A DNA stretch of 39,968 bases from Candidatus Acutalibacter stercorigallinarum (GCA_019112625.1 DXIW01000002.1:1-39968), one strand, 5' to 3'; positions 23,411-32,036 are shown, counted from the first letter of the stretch. Notes: generated by a model not told the origin, from the letters alone. Numbers and translations are program-made.

Positions 23411-25318
23411 TTATTCTTGGGTGAGCAGGGCCATGGGCTCCTGCTTGAGGACATAGGCGGCAAACCCGATGGACAGTGCCGCCCCGGTGAAAAACAGCGC
23501 CAGCCCCGCCCCGGCCGTGGCCTGGGGAGAGGGTGAGCCGTCGTAAGCGTACTCCTGGTCCTGAGAGGCGTCGAACAGGTCGCTGTACTCCCGGCTGAAG
23601 CCGGAGGCCGTCCCCTGCTGGTAAATCTCCTCCGACACCTTCCCGGTGACCACATAGCCCCCCGCGGCCCCCGCCGCGATGGCCAGGGCCGCCGCCAGCA
23701 GCACGCTGCACAGCAGGAAGGCCGCGGCCTGCCGCCGCTTGGTGCCCAGGGAGACCTGGATGGCCGCCTCCCGCTTTTTCCGGCCAATCTGCAAGTAGAC
23801 GAAGAACACCAGCAGGCACAGGGCGCTCACCGCCCCGGCCCCCAGCAGCAGGGCGGCCGCCAGGCTCACGGCGTCCAGGCCCTTCTTCACCGAGGTGAAC
23901 CCCTTGTCGTTGATGGTCACCGACAGGTAGTCCCGGTACTCCGACTGCTCCACCGCGGCCATGAAATCCCCGGCCGTGCCGTTCTCCAGCTGGAAGGACA
24001 CGTTGGCGTCGTCCAGCGGGCCGCCCAATAGGGTGGGCAGGCTGTCAAAGTCGAAAGAGGCCGCGGGGACGATGACCTGGTTGTACCCCAGCTTCGCCGT
24101 GGCGGAGGTGTACAGGTCGGCGTCGGAGGTAAACCCCGTGGCGTCCTCGGTGTAAATGCCCACGATCTCGTACTCGCCCCCGGCGGTCTGGGTCAGAGGC
24201 TGGGCGGAGAAGAATTCCGCGCCCCCAGAGTCCCGGCTGGGGAACAGGCTGGAGGTGGTGACCCCGTAGCACGCCCCGTACCAGGTCAGGTCGATGGTGT
24301 CACCCACCTCTAAGTAGTTGCCAAACTCCCCCTCGCCCTCCAGGTCCCGGGCCAATGTCTCCGGCACCATGCACACCTTGGCCCCGCTGGCGAACTCCGC
24401 GGCGGTGATCTCCCGCCCGTACTTCACCGAGGCCGTCCCCCGGTAGAAGGGGTCCAGTAGGGAGAGGCTGTTGGTGGGCACCGTGGGGAACAAGGGGGAC
24501 ACCCCGTACTCCCGGGTGAACAGGTCGATGTTCTCCTGGTAGCGCAGAAAGGCCTTCCCCATGTCCGTGTCCCAGAAGTCCGGGGTGAGCTCATAGGCCA
24601 CCTGGTCCGCGGAGACCTGCTCCATCCCCGTCTTGGTGGCGTCGTTTTCCAGGGTGAGGGCGGAGAGGAAGTACAGGTTCTCTTCCCCGTAGCCCAGGGT
24701 GGCCTGGGCCACATAGGTGGTCCCGGCCTTCAGGTGGATAGGGTAGCTGGCCAGGTCCATGGGCCAGTAGAGGACGCCGATGGGCGGCTGCTCCACCTCC
24801 TCGTGAAGGTTCACGCCGTTGATATAGGCGTTCAGGGTAAACCCCGAATACGCGAAGTGCTCGTCCATAAATTCCGGGTCGTCCGAGTCCACATCCTCCA
24901 TAGGGGTAAAGGTGAGAATGTACCCGAAGGTCAGGGGCGAGGCGGTGATGAGCTCCGTCCCATCCTCCTTCACCCCAGTGGAGATCAGGGTGGGCCGGTT
25001 CTCCACCGGCAGCAGGCCGGGCAGGCCCTCCAGCACGTCCTCGGGCAGGATGGTGGTGAACACATCCTCCTCGTACCCGGTGGAGATGGTGGTGCCGTTC
25101 CCCAGGTCGTACACGGGGATTTCCGTCCCGTCCGGCGCCTGGGTGATACTGCCCACGGTCTCGTAGCTTTCCTCCACCTCCCGCAAAGCGGCGGTGCAGC
25201 TGTAGTACAGGTTGGCCCCCACCACCAGCAGCCCGGCGGACAGCGCCAGCAGCAGGAAGAACAGCAGCGTTTTCCAGGGGGTGCGCAGCAGCTGCTTCAC
25301 AGCGGTGCGGAACATCAT
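23411..25318 (-). CDS. FtsX-like ABC transporter permease, large (635 aa)
   Basis: This large permease has an N-terminal segment at about 15-37 and an outer domain of about 470 residues rich in Asp, Glu, Thr and Tyr. Three C-terminal segments follow, with the loop QIGRKKREAAIQVSLGTKRRQAAAF. It presumably forms a heterodimer with the 403-residue permease. AGGAGGGG precedes the first ATG at 25318; a second ATG follows immediately. A near-consensus promoter and a palindrome lie upstream. First gene of a three-gene exporter operon. Confidence 0.85.
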   Translation of the reverse strand: MMFRTAVKQLLRTPWKTLLFFLLLALSAGLLVVGANLYYSCTAALREVEESYETVGSITQAPDGTEIPVYDLGNGTTISTGYEEDVFTTILPEDVLEGLPGLLPVENRPTLISTGVKEDGTELITASPLTFGYILTFTPMEDVDSDDPEFMDEHFAYSGFTLNAYINGVNLHEEVEQPPIGVLYWPMDLASYPIHLKAGTTYVAQATLGYGEENLYFLSALTLENDATKTGMEQVSADQVAYELTPDFWDTDMGKAFLRYQENIDLFTREYGVSPLFPTVPTNSLSLLDPFYRGTASVKYGREITAAEFASGAKVCMVPETLARDLEGEGEFGNYLEVGDTIDLTWYGACYGVTTSSLFPSRDSGGAEFFSAQPLTQTAGGEYEIVGIYTEDATGFTSDADLYTSATAKLGYNQVIVPAASFDFDSLPTLLGGPLDDANVSFQLENGTAGDFMAAVEQSEYRDYLSVTINDKGFTSVKKGLDAVSLAAALLLGAGAVSALCLLVFFVYLQIGRKKREAAIQVSLGTKRRQAAAFLLCSVLLAAALAIAAGAAGGYVVTGKVSEEIYQQGTASGFSREYSDLFDASQDQEYAYDGSPSPQATAGAGLALFFTGAALSIGFAAYVLKQEPMALLTQE

Positions 25319-25337
25319 ACTAACCCCTCCTCTCAGC

Positions 25338-25371
25338 GTAATTTTCTAATTTAGCAAATTACAGCGCTAAA
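25338..25371 (-). promoter_or_regulatory. Candidate operator in the exporter leader
   Basis: Two interleaved inverted repeats lie between the expected transcription start and the ribosome binding site: GTAATTT/AAATTAC (25338-25344, 25356-25362) and TTTAGC/GCTAAA (25350-25355, 25366-25371). A binding protein is not known. Confidence 0.35.
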
Positions 25372-25382
25372 ACTTTAGGATA

Positions 25383-25419
25383 ATATTACCCTATCCCGGC
25401 CACTTTGTCAAGTGGCCGG
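25383..25419 (-). promoter_or_regulatory. Exporter operon promoter overlapped by a 24-bp palindrome
   Basis: On the minus strand TTGACA (25406-25411), a 17-base spacer and TAATAT (25383-25388) form a good sigma-A promoter. CCGGCCACTT and AAGTGGCCGG, separated by TGTC (25396-25419), make a perfect 10-bp inverted repeat over the -35 box. There is no T-run on the plus strand and none immediately on the minus strand, so an operator is likelier than a terminator. Confidence 0.65.
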
Positions 25420-25444
25420 ACCTTTCCCTGTCCGCGGCCAACGC

Positions 25445-25480
25445 GAAAGGGCCGCCGTATTCGCCCCGGCGGCCCCAGCT
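25445..25480 (-). terminator. Terminator of the Ig-like repeat protein gene
   Basis: On the minus strand GGGCCGCCG and CGGCGGCCC (arms 25467-25475 and 25449-25457) are followed by a short T-run (TTTCG). It separates the repeat-protein gene from the exporter promoter. Confidence 0.6.
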
Positions 25481-25496
25481 TTCCCGATTCTCCCTG

Positions 25497-26990
25497 TCAC
25501 GGCTCCGCCGCCTGGGAGGGCACGCTGGCCGTGGACTCCCCCTCCGGATGGGACACCGTGGGTTCGATGTAGCTTAAGGGCTCGTCTATGGAAAACTCAC
25601 AATAACCCAGGCTGTCCACACACAGCCGGTAGGAGCCTGCCACCTGGAACAAGCCCCGGGGCACGGTGTATTCCACAGGGAGGGCCCCCGCGCCGCCGCC
25701 GATCACCTGCGTGTACTCTGCCTGGATATTCGCGTCGTAGACCGTGTACCAGGTGTCCTCATAGAGGAAATCCACCCAATAGTTGGGCCCGCAGGTGGTA
25801 TCGCCCTGCTTTTCCAAAGTGAGGTACACCGAGTCCGTCTGGGAGCTCTCATCGTCTCCCGTGGGCCCAATGCGGTCGAAGGAGAAGCGGACCCCCTCTT
25901 GGGTCGAGGGGAGGGCCGCGGCCTCCTCCCACTGGGGGAATTTCATTTCTATGTCCCCCTCCGGCTGGGACACCGTGGGCGCGGCGTCGCCCCCATACTG
26001 CTCCGCCGGCACGGCGGTGGCCTTCCCGGTGGTAGCGTCGTACTCGTACACCACGCTGGCCGAGGACTCCTTCTCCGGCTCCGGCGCTCGGGACACCGCG
26101 CTGCCCAGAGGCTCCTCCACCGTAAACTCGCAGTAGCCCAAATTCCATACGTAGATACGATAGGTCCCCGTGATTTGAAACAGTCCGGCCGGAACCAGAT
26201 ACTTCATGCTTACTTCCGGTTCTTCTCCGAGATAGCGGGAACGCCCTCCATATACAGTGGCGTCATAGACTGTGTACCACGCCCCTTTGAATTGATACTC
26301 AATAATATGGCCGTCCCCGCCGGTGTAGGGGCCGTCCGTCCCTCGATGGAGGGTAACATTCACTTGGTCTTTTACAGTATCGCCCAAATCGATACCCGTT
26401 TCAATGCCGTCAAACGTGATCTTGACCCGAGGGTCCGTATCCCGTTCCTCCGCCTCTCTCCACTGGGCGAACAGGGCGGCGGGGCTCGCCTCCTCGGTGG
26501 CCACCGCGCTGCCCGTGGGCTCCTCTACGGTAAACTCACACACGCCCATGTCCTCCACCACCAGGCGGTACTCCCCGGTGACGGAAAACAGCCCAGCGGG
26601 CACCCGGTACTCCAGGGTGGCGTCCTCCAGAGCGCTGGCCAGCCAGACGCCCAACGTATTCTGGAACTGGGTGGCGTACACCGTGTACCAGCTGTCCCCC
26701 TGGCGGTAGTCCACCCGGTAGTTGCCCCCCTCCAGATAGGGCTGGTGAGGCTCCAGGGTCACCAGCACCCGGTCCATGCCGTCTGTCCCGGCCCGGCTGG
26801 TGTCAATGCCCCCATAGGCCAGGGCGGTGGGATAGGCCGCCTCCTCGAGGGCGGCGGCCTCCTCCCACTGGGGGAAGTTCCCCGCGCCGCCCCCCGTCTG
26901 GGGCGACAGGAGGAAGAACCCTCCCACCCCCAGCAGGACGATCAGCGCCGCGATACACATAAAGGGCCACAGAGGCCGGCTGCGTTTCAT
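25497..26990 (-). CDS. Membrane-anchored protein with three Ig-like repeats
   Basis: This 497-residue protein is probably anchored by a signal-like segment at about 8-30 and otherwise lies outside the cell. Three related units, at roughly 38-150, 165-300 and 350-470, each contain WYTVY(D)A, then (Y)xVPxGLFxxTG or VAGxYR, and end with (L)GxCEFTxxEP. They resemble bacterial Ig-like domains (possibly the Big_14 type; not checked). Linkers between units are rich in Glu, Ser and Pro. The ATG at 26990 follows AAAGGAGCGG. Unit 2 has distinctly lower GC DNA. No sortase or choline-binding motif is seen. The function, possibly adhesion or envelope sensing, is unknown. Confidence 0.78.
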   Translation of the reverse strand: MKRSRPLWPFMCIAALIVLLGVGGFFLLSPQTGGGAGNFPQWEEAAALEEAAYPTALAYGGIDTSRAGTDGMDRVLVTLEPHQPYLEGGNYRVDYRQGDSWYTVYATQFQNTLGVWLASALEDATLEYRVPAGLFSVTGEYRLVVEDMGVCEFTVEEPTGSAVATEEASPAALFAQWREAEERDTDPRVKITFDGIETGIDLGDTVKDQVNVTLHRGTDGPYTGGDGHIIEYQFKGAWYTVYDATVYGGRSRYLGEEPEVSMKYLVPAGLFQITGTYRIYVWNLGYCEFTVEEPLGSAVSRAPEPEKESSASVVYEYDATTGKATAVPAEQYGGDAAPTVSQPEGDIEMKFPQWEEAAALPSTQEGVRFSFDRIGPTGDDESSQTDSVYLTLEKQGDTTCGPNYWVDFLYEDTWYTVYDANIQAEYTQVIGGGAGALPVEYTVPRGLFQVAGSYRLCVDSLGYCEFSIDEPLSYIEPTVSHPEGESTASVPSQAAEP

Positions 26991-27054
26991 GGTCCACCGC
27001 TCCTTTCCTCGGTAAACAAACACACAGGCAAAACGACTATAATTTTCCAATTCT

Positions 27055-27082
27055 AGTATAGCAAAACTGGGGGGGTTGTCAA
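27055..27082 (-). promoter_or_regulatory. Promoter of the Ig-like repeat protein gene
   Basis: On the minus strand TTGACA (27077-27082), a 16-base spacer and TATACT (27055-27060). The -35 box includes the TGA stop of the DUF421 gene (27079-27081). Confidence 0.78.
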
Positions 27083-27756
27083 GCCTTTTTTTCCTTCGCC
27101 ACGATTTTGCACCCCCCGTCCTCCCGGGCGGTCATCAAAAAGATGTCCTCGATTCGAAGCCCGGCCTCCCGGGCCTTCGCCTCCACCCAGGCCCGGTCCT
27201 TCCCGCACAGCTGCAGGGAGTGGTCGCTGATCTCCCCATCGCTGACCACCGCCGCCTCCAGGCCCGCAAAGGGCGCCGCCACCCCCGCCTGCTTCGGGGT
27301 GAGGGGGTCGCTCTCCGGGTACTTGATGACGCTCATCATCCCGTTTGTCTCGATGATGGCGTAGGCCACCTCCTCCAAATAAAACACGTTGTTCTGCCGT
27401 AGCTGCTCCAGCAGGTCCTCGGTGGTCATGCGCAGGCGGCGCATCTGCTCCTGTAAGATTTTCCCCCGCTCCACCACCACCATGGGCCGGCCGCACACCA
27501 GCCGCCGGAAGGCCCCGCTCTTCAGCATCCCCCAGGAGGCCCCCACCTCGCACAGCACCAGGGCCCCCATGGGGATAAGCCCCGTCCATAAAGGCTGGTC
27601 CTGCTGCTGGATGGGCAGCACCGCCAATTCCGACAGCAGCAGGGTGGCCACCAGCTCCGAGGTCTGTAATTGGCTGATCTGCCGCTTGCCCATCACCCGC
27701 ACACTCAGAAGGATGGCCCCGTACATCAAAAACGTCCGCAACAGGGAGACTGCCAT
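27079..27756 (-). CDS. DUF421 (YetF-like) membrane protein
   Basis: This 225-residue protein has three N-terminal membrane segments up to about residue 80 (FLMYGAILLSVRVMGKRQISQLQTSELVATLLLS is the family signature) and a cytosolic C-terminal domain ending EDIFLMTAREDGG. Family members occur widely in spore formers and are linked to spore or envelope functions in Bacillus, without an established reaction. It is divergent from the germinant receptor operon, and a sigma-G-like promoter is visible for each, which suggests forespore expression. The ATG at 27756 has a weak AAAGGA site. Confidence 0.88.
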   Translation of the reverse strand: MAVSLLRTFLMYGAILLSVRVMGKRQISQLQTSELVATLLLSELAVLPIQQQDQPLWTGLIPMGALVLCEVGASWGMLKSGAFRRLVCGRPMVVVERGKILQEQMRRLRMTTEDLLEQLRQNNVFYLEEVAYAIIETNGMMSVIKYPESDPLTPKQAGVAAPFAGLEAAVVSDGEISDHSLQLCGKDRAWVEAKAREAGLRIEDIFLMTAREDGGCKIVAKEKKA

Positions 27757-27778
27757 ACCATCACCGTCCTTTTTCCTT

Positions 27779-27808
27779 TAGTGTGGGGCAGGCAGGGCGA
27801 TTTTATGA
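27779..27808 (-). promoter_or_regulatory. Candidate sigma-G promoter of the DUF421 gene
   Basis: On the minus strand TCATA (27804-27808), an 18-base spacer and CACACTA (27779-27785) partly match forespore sigma-G sites (GYATR, CAWAHTA). One mismatch in each box. Confidence 0.4.
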
Positions 27809-27812
27809 GCCT

Positions 27813-27841
27813 GCATAAGCCCGTCCCCGGCGGGCAAACTA
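27813..27841 (+). promoter_or_regulatory. Sigma-G-like promoter of the gerABC operon
   Basis: GCATA (27813-27817), a 17-base spacer and CAAACTA (27835-27841) fit the forespore sigma-G consensus exactly as I know it (GYATR and CAWAHTA). Germinant receptor operons in Bacillus are sigma-G dependent. It lies 25 bases before the start. Confidence 0.65.
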
Positions 27842-27866
27842 GCAAAAACCGGAAAGGGGCGGCGCT

Positions 27867-29321
27867 ATGGAGCGGCTGAGCCAGAGCTTAACGGAGAACA
27901 CCCAATTCTTCCAGCAGAAATTTCAAAACGCCATGGACTTCATGCTCCGGGAGCTGGACCTGGGCGGGGTGAGGGCCGCCCTCCTGGGCCTGGACGGCCT
28001 GGTGAACAAGCAGGTCATCACCCTGAGCATCCTCGACCCCCTCCTGGCGGCCCCGCCCCCGGAGAAGCCGGGAGAGACCGCCCTCTCCTACATCGAGGGG
28101 CAAGTGCTGGGCACCATGGAGCAAAAGCGGGTGGGGGACACCGCCCAGGCCCTCACCCTGCTGATGAGCGGCTTTGCCCTCCTGCTGGTGGAGGGCTGCC
28201 GGGAGGGCCTGGCCTTCGGGGTGCAGGGCTTTGCCACCCGTGGCCCGGAGGAGCCCCAGAACGAGGTGATGCAGCGGGGCGCCAAAGACGGCTTTACCGA
28301 GAGCTTCCTCACCAATATCGCCATGATCCGCCGCCGCCTGAAAACCACCGACCTGAAATTCGAAAAGGTGGAGGTGGGGGCCCAAAGCCACACCCCCCTG
28401 GCCCTCTGCTACCTCCAGGGGGTGGCCTCTCCCCAGATACTGGCCCAGGTCAAGCAGCGCCTGGCCGCCTGCGATCTGCAGACCGTGCTGGGGGCGGGGT
28501 ACCTCTCCGGCTTTCTGGACCGGGGCCGGCTCTTCCGTGGGGTGGGCATGACCGAGCGCCCCGACGTGGTCTGCGGGAAGATCGAGGAGGGCCGCATCGC
28601 CATCCTGGTGGAGGGCACCCCCAGCGCCCTGCTGGTGCCCTTCCTCTTCGTGGAGAACTTCCAGACTTTGGACGACTATCTGGCCCGGCCCTTTTACGGC
28701 ACCTTCCTCCGCTGGCTGAAGTACGCCGCCTTCTTTTTAAGCGCCTTCCTGCCGGGGCTGTACGTGGCCATCGTCACCCACCACCCGGAGATGCTCCCCG
28801 AGGCCCTGCTCCTTAAAATCGCCGAGTCCGAGTCCCAGACCCCCTTCCCCATCATGGCCGAGACCCTCCTGCTCTACTTCCTCTACGAGGTGCTGCGGGA
28901 GGCGGGCCTCCGGGCGCCCCGGTCCCTCTCCGCCACGGTGAGCATTGTGGGCGGCCTGGTGGTAGGGGATACCGCTGTGGCTGCCGGGCTGGTGGGGGCG
29001 CCCTCCCTGCTGGTGGTGGCCCTCACCGCCATCGCGGGGTACGCCGTGCCCCGCCTTTACGAGCCCTTGGCCCTCCTGCGGCTGGGCTTTCTCTTAGCCG
29101 GGAATTTCCTGGGGGTGTGGGGCGTGGTCATCGGCCTCACGGTGCTGCTTATGGACCTGTGCGGCACCAGCAGCTTCGGGGTGCCCCTGCTGTCACCCAT
29201 CGCCCCCTTCCGGGGAGAGCTGGCGGCCCGGGACGTGCTGGCCCGGGCCGACTGGCGCCGCCTGGCCCGCCGCCGGGCCACCGTACAGGCCATGCCCGGC
29301 AGCCGGGAGATCGGGGAATAG
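27867..29321 (+). CDS. Spore germination receptor subunit A (GerA family)
   Basis: This 484-residue A-subunit of a germinant receptor resides in the spore inner membrane and helps trigger germination when nutrients bind. The soluble N-terminal part spans about residues 1-280. Membrane segments then follow, starting near KYAAFFLSAFLPGLYVAIVTHHPEMLP, a family hallmark. RAPRSLSATVSIVGGLVVGDTAVAAGLVGAP and SFGVPLLSPIAPFR are also typical. GGAAAGGGG precedes the ATG. It is followed by the B subunit after nine bases. Confidence 0.94.
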   Translation: MERLSQSLTENTQFFQQKFQNAMDFMLRELDLGGVRAALLGLDGLVNKQVITLSILDPLLAAPPPEKPGETALSYIEGQVLGTMEQKRVGDTAQALTLLMSGFALLLVEGCREGLAFGVQGFATRGPEEPQNEVMQRGAKDGFTESFLTNIAMIRRRLKTTDLKFEKVEVGAQSHTPLALCYLQGVASPQILAQVKQRLAACDLQTVLGAGYLSGFLDRGRLFRGVGMTERPDVVCGKIEEGRIAILVEGTPSALLVPFLFVENFQTLDDYLARPFYGTFLRWLKYAAFFLSAFLPGLYVAIVTHHPEMLPEALLLKIAESESQTPFPIMAETLLLYFLYEVLREAGLRAPRSLSATVSIVGGLVVGDTAVAAGLVGAPSLLVVALTAIAGYAVPRLYEPLALLRLGFLLAGNFLGVWGVVIGLTVLLMDLCGTSSFGVPLLSPIAPFRGELAARDVLARADWRRLARRRATVQAMPGSREIGE

Positions 29322-29330
29322 GAGGAACAC

Positions 29331-30401
29331 ATGGCATCATCCACTCCAAAACAGCCCAAACACCGGGTGAGCGCCGCCCAGTTTTTCCTGGGGATGCTGG
29401 TCTCCCAGGCGGCGGTCACCCTGGGGCTCAACACCCAGTACGCCGGCGGGGCCCACCTGCTGGACAATACCGTCTCCGCCCTGCTGGCCATGGGGCTGGG
29501 GGTCCTCATGGCCCTGCCGGCGTGGGCCCTGCAAAAGCGCTGCCCCGACGAGCCCATCCCGGGGAAGGCAGCTCCCCTCTGCTACCTCCTCTATTTTATC
29601 TGGGAGGCCGCCGCCAGCCTGGCCCTGTTCCAGATCTTCCTCCTGGACACCGTTAACCCGGACTTCTCCGCGGGCTTCGTGGCGGCGGCCCTGCTGGGGG
29701 CGGGCCTCTACGGCGCCCTCCGCGGGGTGGAGACCATCGCCCGGTGCGGCGCCTGCGTGTTCGTGGTGCTGGTGCTGGGCTGCGGGCTGGTGTTGGGTAT
29801 CGTGGCCCTGCGCTTTCACCGGGAGAATCTGGAGCCCCTCTTCTACCAGGGCTTTTCCCAGACTCTTCAGGGCACGGCCCTGTTCCTCTCCCGCACCACC
29901 CTTTTCGCCCATATAGCCCTCCTCCTGCCCCTGGTCCGGGGGAAACGCGCCCTGGGCTTTGCCGGCTGGAGCCTGGGCTCCGGGGGATTCGCCGCCCTGG
30001 TCCTGGTGCTGGTGGTGGGCTGCCTGGGCCCCTACGCCGCCACTCAGAACTTCCCGGTGTACACCCTGGCCGCCACCACCCAGGTGCGGTCCCTCCAGCG
30101 GCTGGATACCGTGTTCGTGGGGGTGTGGATCGCCGCCCTGGTGATCCGCCTGGCCTGGACCCTCTACGCCTGCCGCCTGTGCGCCGGGACGGCCTTTTCA
30201 AAACAATCCGCCAAGGGCTGGACCGCGGCAGCGGCATGTCTGACGCTGGTCCTGGCCCAGCTGGCCGTGGCCTTCCCCGCGGTGCAGCGGGTGATCCTCA
30301 GCACCCGCCTGCTCCTCTGGGCCACCCTGGGGACCGGGTGCCTCCTGCCCCTGCTCCTGCTTTTGCTCCACCGGAGGAAACGGGCAGGCCGCAAGCCGTA
30401 A
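29331..30401 (+). CDS. Spore germination receptor subunit B (GerAB-like transporter fold)
   Basis: This 356-residue protein is predicted to have about ten membrane segments of the APC amino-acid-transporter fold. GerB subunits bind the germinant. QFFLGMLVSQAAVTLGL at the N terminus and DTVNPDFSAGF are consistent with that family, though similarity is loose. AGGAGG precedes the ATG. It is followed by a 173-base GC-rich gap before gerC. The germinant cannot be predicted. Confidence 0.9.
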   Translation: MASSTPKQPKHRVSAAQFFLGMLVSQAAVTLGLNTQYAGGAHLLDNTVSALLAMGLGVLMALPAWALQKRCPDEPIPGKAAPLCYLLYFIWEAAASLALFQIFLLDTVNPDFSAGFVAAALLGAGLYGALRGVETIARCGACVFVVLVLGCGLVLGIVALRFHRENLEPLFYQGFSQTLQGTALFLSRTTLFAHIALLLPLVRGKRALGFAGWSLGSGGFAALVLVLVVGCLGPYAATQNFPVYTLAATTQVRSLQRLDTVFVGVWIAALVIRLAWTLYACRLCAGTAFSKQSAKGWTAAAACLTLVLAQLAVAFPAVQRVILSTRLLLWATLGTGCLLPLLLLLLHRRKRAGRKP

Positions 30402-30574
30402 CGCGCAGGCGGCCCGGGCAAAGCGCGGCGCCTCCCGGGCCCCGCCCCCGCGGCCCTGCCGCGGCCGCGCCCCCCAAAGACCCGGGGGGCGCGTGGCCGG
30501 CGCTGCGCGCCGCCCGCGGGGCCCGCACCTATCCCACCCACCCACTCACCCACAACAGAGAGGAGGCACCACCC
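30402..30574. other. Extremely GC-rich spacer inside the ger operon
   Basis: This gap of about 173 bases is made largely of G and C, with self-complementary stretches such as CCGCGGCC and GGCGCTGCGCGCC. I see no terminator T-run, so the operon may continue through it. It ends with the AGAGGAGG site of gerC. Confidence 0.6.
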
Positions 30575-31705
30575 ATGAACCTATGGCGAAAAGCCGCGGC
30601 CCTCATCCTCTCCCTGTGCCTCTGCCTGCCCCTGGCGGGCTGCGGGTACCAGGAGCTGGCGGAGCGGCTGCTCATCCACGGCATCGGCGTGGACGTAGGG
30701 GAGGACGGGGGCTTTCTCGTCTCCGTGCGGTCCTCCTTCTCCACCGGGGACGAGGGGGAGGAGTACTTCACCGCCCAGGGGGATTCAGTGCTGGAGGCCC
30801 TCAGCAGCCTGTCCCTCTCCACCGGCCGGGAGCCCTTCTACTCCCACAACTACCTGGTGGTGTTCGGCAGGGAGTGCGCTGAGCAGGGCCTGGACCGCTG
30901 CCTGGACTTTTTCGTCCGGTACTACAACACCCGGCCCGCGGTCCAGGTGTTTCTGGCGGCGGGCACCGCCGAGGAGGTGCTCTCCGCCCAAAAGGACGGC
31001 CGCTACTGGAAGATGTCCGAGCTCCAGGAGGTGGGGGGCAGCGGAAGGTATAACGGCATGGTCCCTCGGGTGGAGCTGCTGGACTTCGTCAACGGGGCCA
31101 AGCGCCCCGGCTCCTCCCCCCTGCTGCCGGTGCTGGAGGTCACCGAGGACGGCCCCCGGGCCGCGGGCTCCGCCTATTTCCAGGGCTACACCCTGGCGGG
31201 CTTTTTAACGTTGGAGCAGACCCGGGGCTGCCTCACCCTGGGGGAGGGCCTGGCAAACGGCGAGGCCCTGGTGGAGGACGGCGCCGGGGGCAAGGTCACC
31301 CTCACCCTGTCCAGCGGCGCGGCCAAAATCCAGGCGGACTGGCAGCCCGGAGAGGCCCCCTCCTTCACCATCCAGGTGAAGGCCCAGGGGGATGTGAGCG
31401 CCATCTCCGGGGGCCGTGACCGCCTGGCGGGGGAGCTGTACGCCGCCCTGGAGGGGCAGGCCGCCGCCCTCCTCCGGGGGGAGATGGAAAGCGCCATCCG
31501 CCAGGCGGTGAAGCGGGACCACTGTGACATCTTCGGCTTCGGGAACCTCCTGTACCAGCGCTTTCCTGACCAGTGGCGCCAGGCCTCCGGCGACTGGCCC
31601 GCCCTCATGGCCCAGGCCTCTTACCAGGTGGAGGTGACCGCCAAAGTCCTCCGCCTGGAGCAGGAAGTCGCGGGCGCCCCCGCAGGACAGGAAATGCTCC
31701 CATAG
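30575..31705 (+). CDS. Spore germination lipoprotein subunit C (Ger(x)C family)
   Basis: This 376-residue lipoprotein completes the A-B-C germinant receptor. The signal peptide ends in lipobox LAGC with Cys23. The Ger(x)C pattern is visible in GCGYQELAERLLIHGIGVDVGEDGGFLV, HNYLVVFGRECAEQGL and the C-terminal IRQAVKRDHCDIFGFGNLLYQRFPDQWRQ. The ATG at 30575 follows AGAGGAGG. The longer open frame upstream is an overlap with gerB and is rejected. The length is normal. It is the last gene of the operon, followed by a repeat cluster. Confidence 0.93.
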   Translation: MNLWRKAAALILSLCLCLPLAGCGYQELAERLLIHGIGVDVGEDGGFLVSVRSSFSTGDEGEEYFTAQGDSVLEALSSLSLSTGREPFYSHNYLVVFGRECAEQGLDRCLDFFVRYYNTRPAVQVFLAAGTAEEVLSAQKDGRYWKMSELQEVGGSGRYNGMVPRVELLDFVNGAKRPGSSPLLPVLEVTEDGPRAAGSAYFQGYTLAGFLTLEQTRGCLTLGEGLANGEALVEDGAGGKVTLTLSSGAAKIQADWQPGEAPSFTIQVKAQGDVSAISGGRDRLAGELYAALEGQAAALLRGEMESAIRQAVKRDHCDIFGFGNLLYQRFPDQWRQASGDWPALMAQASYQVEVTAKVLRLEQEVAGAPAGQEMLP

Positions 31706-31929
31706 CCCCCTTCCGCCGCCTTCGGCGGCACCGTCTCGCCTGTGGGGGAGACAAGTCTTGGCGCCCTCCTAGAGGGGGTTGTCACGGCAACGCCGTGACT
31801 GGGGGAGTTTCCCTTTTCACTCTTCATTTTTCACTGTTCTCCCCATTCCCGTCTCGCCTGCCTCCCCCTGTGGGGGAGGTGGTCCGGCAACGCCGGGCCG
31901 GAAGGGGTTTGTCTGGAAGTTTTATAGAA
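31706..31929. repeat. Mosaic intergenic repeat cluster after gerC
   Basis: It contains a CCGCCGCCTTCGGCGGC hairpin (31715-31731), GTCACGG / CCGTGAC (31781-31799) followed by ACTGGGGGAGTTTCCC, a CCCGTCTCGCCTGCC module, and CCGGCAACGCCGGGCCGG. No gene is supported. Confidence 0.72.
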
Positions 31930-32036
31930 GCCGCAAGAAGCGCGGTTTTGCGAAGCAAAATGGGAGTTTTGCAAACTCCCAAGCGGTTCTTGCCGAGTAA
32001 GTTGCACGAAGTGCAACTTGACTCGTGCCCACCCCC
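31930..32036 (-). repeat. Dispersed nested-hairpin element, copy D (inverted)
   Basis: It is the reverse complement of copy A (4970-5066): GCAAGAA/TTCTTGC outer stem, TTTTGC/GCAAAA and GGGAGTTT/AAACTCCC inner hairpins. It then ends with an AAGTTGCAC/GTGCAACTT hairpin, a longer perfect stem than in copy A. Confidence 0.85.

Noticed and set aside
25396-25419. Palindrome near the exporter as an intrinsic terminator
   Set aside because: It lacks a following T-run on the plus strand and, on the minus strand, overlaps the -35 box instead. The real terminator is at 25445-25480.
29744-30574. Longer N terminus for the Ger(x)C lipoprotein
   Set aside because: It overlaps gerB in another frame and would bury the signal peptide and lipobox that start at 30575.
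30402-30574. A small gene or riboswitch in the GC-rich ger spacer
   Set aside because: No start with a ribosome binding site, no conserved aptamer pattern and no terminator were seen.
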